In this document: one piece after another, positions 50,335 to 51,541 of the stretch
How positions within the stretch are numbered: the stretch's first letter is position 1
Layout: every line of letters starts with the position of its first letter
Origin: Tenacibaculum gallaicum
GTDB lineage: Bacteria; Bacteroidota; Bacteroidia; Flavobacteriales; Flavobacteriaceae
DNA: 51,541 nt
NCBI RefSeq assembly: GCF_003387615.1
Contig: NZ_QUNS01000013.1
Span: forward strand, 1-51,541
Direction of reading: 5' to 3'
Program-made: the position numbers and the translations under genes
Notes under the pieces: generated by a model
The model's input: only the letters and a program-made list of their open reading frames with translations
Database searches by the model: none
Told to the model about the DNA's origin: nothing

Positions 50335-51351
50335 ATGATTATGGACTACATTAAAGGACGTGGTGCGCAACACAACACACACAATAAATTTATACAACAT
50401 CAACACGAAGTGTTGGATGATTTCTTAAACTATTGCGAAGCTGAAAACGAATCAGCAGACAATAATAAAACAACCTATTTAGAAATTTATCCTAAAACAA
50501 TTCTTAATAAAGTAACAAGTCCAGATATTGGGTTTTCCTATTCAATGAATCCATATCAAGGTTGTGAGCACGGTTGTATTTATTGCTATGCGCGCAATAC
50601 GCACGAATATTGGGGGTATTCAGCAGGATTAGATTTCGAACGTAAAATATTGTACAAAGTAAATGCAGCAGAACTATTAGAAAAAAAACTACGAAGCCGT
50701 AATTGGCAGCCGCAAAATATTATGTTCTCAGGCAATACAGACTGTTATCAACCGATAGAAAAGAAACTTGAAATCACCCGAAAAATGCTACAAGTACTAT
50801 TAAAATTAAAGCACCCAGTAAGCATGATAACAAAAAATGCATTAATACTTCGTGATTTAGATATTTTAAAAGAAATGGCAGAGTTGAACTTAGTGAAGGT
50901 AAGTATATCTATCACTTCACTATCAGAAGAAACAAGAAGAGTAGTGGAGCCAAGAACAGCAACTATCAAAAAAAGACTAGAAACAGTTAAAACACTAGCA
51001 GAAAATAATATTCCAGTAAATGTAATGATGGCACCAATCATTCCTTCAATTAACAGTCACGAAATATTACCATTAGTAAAAAAGGTAAGTGAGCAAGGAG
51101 CAACATCAGTAGGGTATACAATAGTGCGTCTAAATGGAGCGGTTGGAGAAATTTTTACCAATTGGGTAAGAAAAACATATCCTGATAGAGCAAACAAAAT
51201 ACTACATCAAATAGAAGACACACATAAAGGATCGTTGAATGATTCACGTTATGGGAATAGAATGAGAGGAGAAGGTAAAATAGCAGAACAAATAAAGACA
51301 CAATTTGAGTTGGCAAGAAAGCTATATTTAAAAGATAAGAAAATACCTTAA
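50335..51351 (+). CDS. PA0069 family radical SAM protein
   Basis: The 338-aa radical SAM enzyme of the SPL-like PA0069 family has the [4Fe-4S] motif C77-x3-C81-x2-C84 (YQGCEHGCIYCYARNTHEYWG). Downstream features include MFSGNTDCYQPIEKKLEITRKMLQVL, VSISITSLSEETRRVVEPRTATIKKRLETV and GNRMRGEGKIAEQIK. The family is related to spore photoproduct lyase but lacks its known role; the substrate is unknown. The start at 50335 (MIM) or the ATG two codons later both fit. Confidence 0.92.
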   Translation: MIMDYIKGRGAQHNTHNKFIQHQHEVLDDFLNYCEAENESADNNKTTYLEIYPKTILNKVTSPDIGFSYSMNPYQGCEHGCIYCYARNTHEYWGYSAGLDFERKILYKVNAAELLEKKLRSRNWQPQNIMFSGNTDCYQPIEKKLEITRKMLQVLLKLKHPVSMITKNALILRDLDILKEMAELNLVKVSISITSLSEETRRVVEPRTATIKKRLETVKTLAENNIPVNVMMAPIIPSINSHEILPLVKKVSEQGATSVGYTIVRLNGAVGEIFTNWVRKTYPDRANKILHQIEDTHKGSLNDSRYGNRMRGEGKIAEQIKTQFELARKLYLKDKKIP

Positions 51352-51469
51352 TTAGACTTTACTAAGTTTGATAAACACCAAAGAAATCAAATCTCTCTAT
51401 TTTAGATATTATATATTGTAAAAGCATTTTTCCTACAATATATATGTAATGTATTTCACATAAGATGAT

Positions 51470-51541
51470 TTGTTGGTGTGGGCGTTCCACTTTGTTGCAT
51501 GTTTCCACTGCGTTCCAACAATACAAAGTGTCGGGCTTTCC
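51470..51541. repeat. Interspersed palindromic element, truncated by the window edge
   Basis: Contains GTGGGCGTTCC, then the stem CACTTTGT (51488-51495) / ACAAAGTG (51523-51530), then GTCGGGCTTTCC at the end. From memory, GGGCGTTCC...GTCGGGCTTTCC elements with an internal stem are common interspersed repeats in flavobacteria. It continues past the window. Confidence 0.5.

Overview
The window is an AT-rich chromosomal segment of a Bacteroidota bacterium, most likely a marine member of the Flavobacteriaceae (Tenacibaculum-like; the genus is inference). The evidence is a type IX secretion (T9SS) C-terminal sorting domain on a subtilase, the gliding-motility lipoprotein GldI, several -7 promoter boxes of the Bacteroidota form TAnnTTTG, lipoprotein signals, TTG starts, and interspersed palindromic repeats that I recognise from flavobacterial genomes.

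Layout. 1-550: a GC-rich tandem array of 16 units of 21 bp. 553-10453: 2OG-Fe(II) oxygenase, nadC, M3 oligopeptidase, a membrane protein, a pentapeptide protein, a four-helix-bundle gene bracketed by inverted repeats, a YihY-family protein, hisS, folE, a cold-shock protein and YwbE. 10530-14570 (minus): lytic transglycosylase, alpha/beta hydrolase, DUF6438 lipoprotein, a small membrane ORF and mtaB. 14698-18267: GNAT, ABM monooxygenase, DUF4442 protein, an oligopeptide-binding lipoprotein and an orphan 121-aa protein. 18357-21067 (minus): PLP-binding YggS protein with an AAA ATPase, then a thioredoxin-like / DUF2024 / MarR operon whose two promoters carry near-identical palindromic operators. 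21288-25429: TPR histidine kinase and LuxR regulator, then membrane proteins and a lipoprotein. 25426-33305 (minus): PRMT-like methyltransferase with an Asp/Asn-hydroxylase-like protein, then a long unit of a 93-aa membrane protein, mutL, two rhomboids, an EEP hydrolase and a geranylgeranyl-reductase-like flavoprotein. 33484-36302: ribH and a TPR protein (minus), recF and DUF721 (plus).

36303-38530 is the accessory island. It holds an operon of two HEPN-motif proteins, an attC-like stem-loop, a 41-bp tandem array, and two copies of a ~41-bp direct repeat near its edges. The 41-bp array is preceded by exactly the same 21-nt sequence that precedes the unrelated 21-bp array at the left end of the window, which is the most unusual signal here. 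After it come ndk, a PhoD-like phosphatase, and a plus-strand envelope cluster: NrnA-type DHH phosphoesterase, GldI, an FKBP lipoprotein, a cyclophilin-FKBP fusion lipoprotein and a PAP2 phosphatase. Then come tRNA-Ser(UGA), aroC, a HEIGH-type metalloprotease lipoprotein, a large T9SS-exported subtilase with Glu at the usual catalytic Asp position, and a PA0069-family radical SAM protein. The window ends inside another palindromic interspersed element.

Most genes are ordinary core flavobacterial functions. The points worth a second look are the leader-plus-array pair, the HEPN island, the MarR redox regulon, the inverted-repeat-bracketed four-helix-bundle gene and the methyltransferase/hydroxylase pair.
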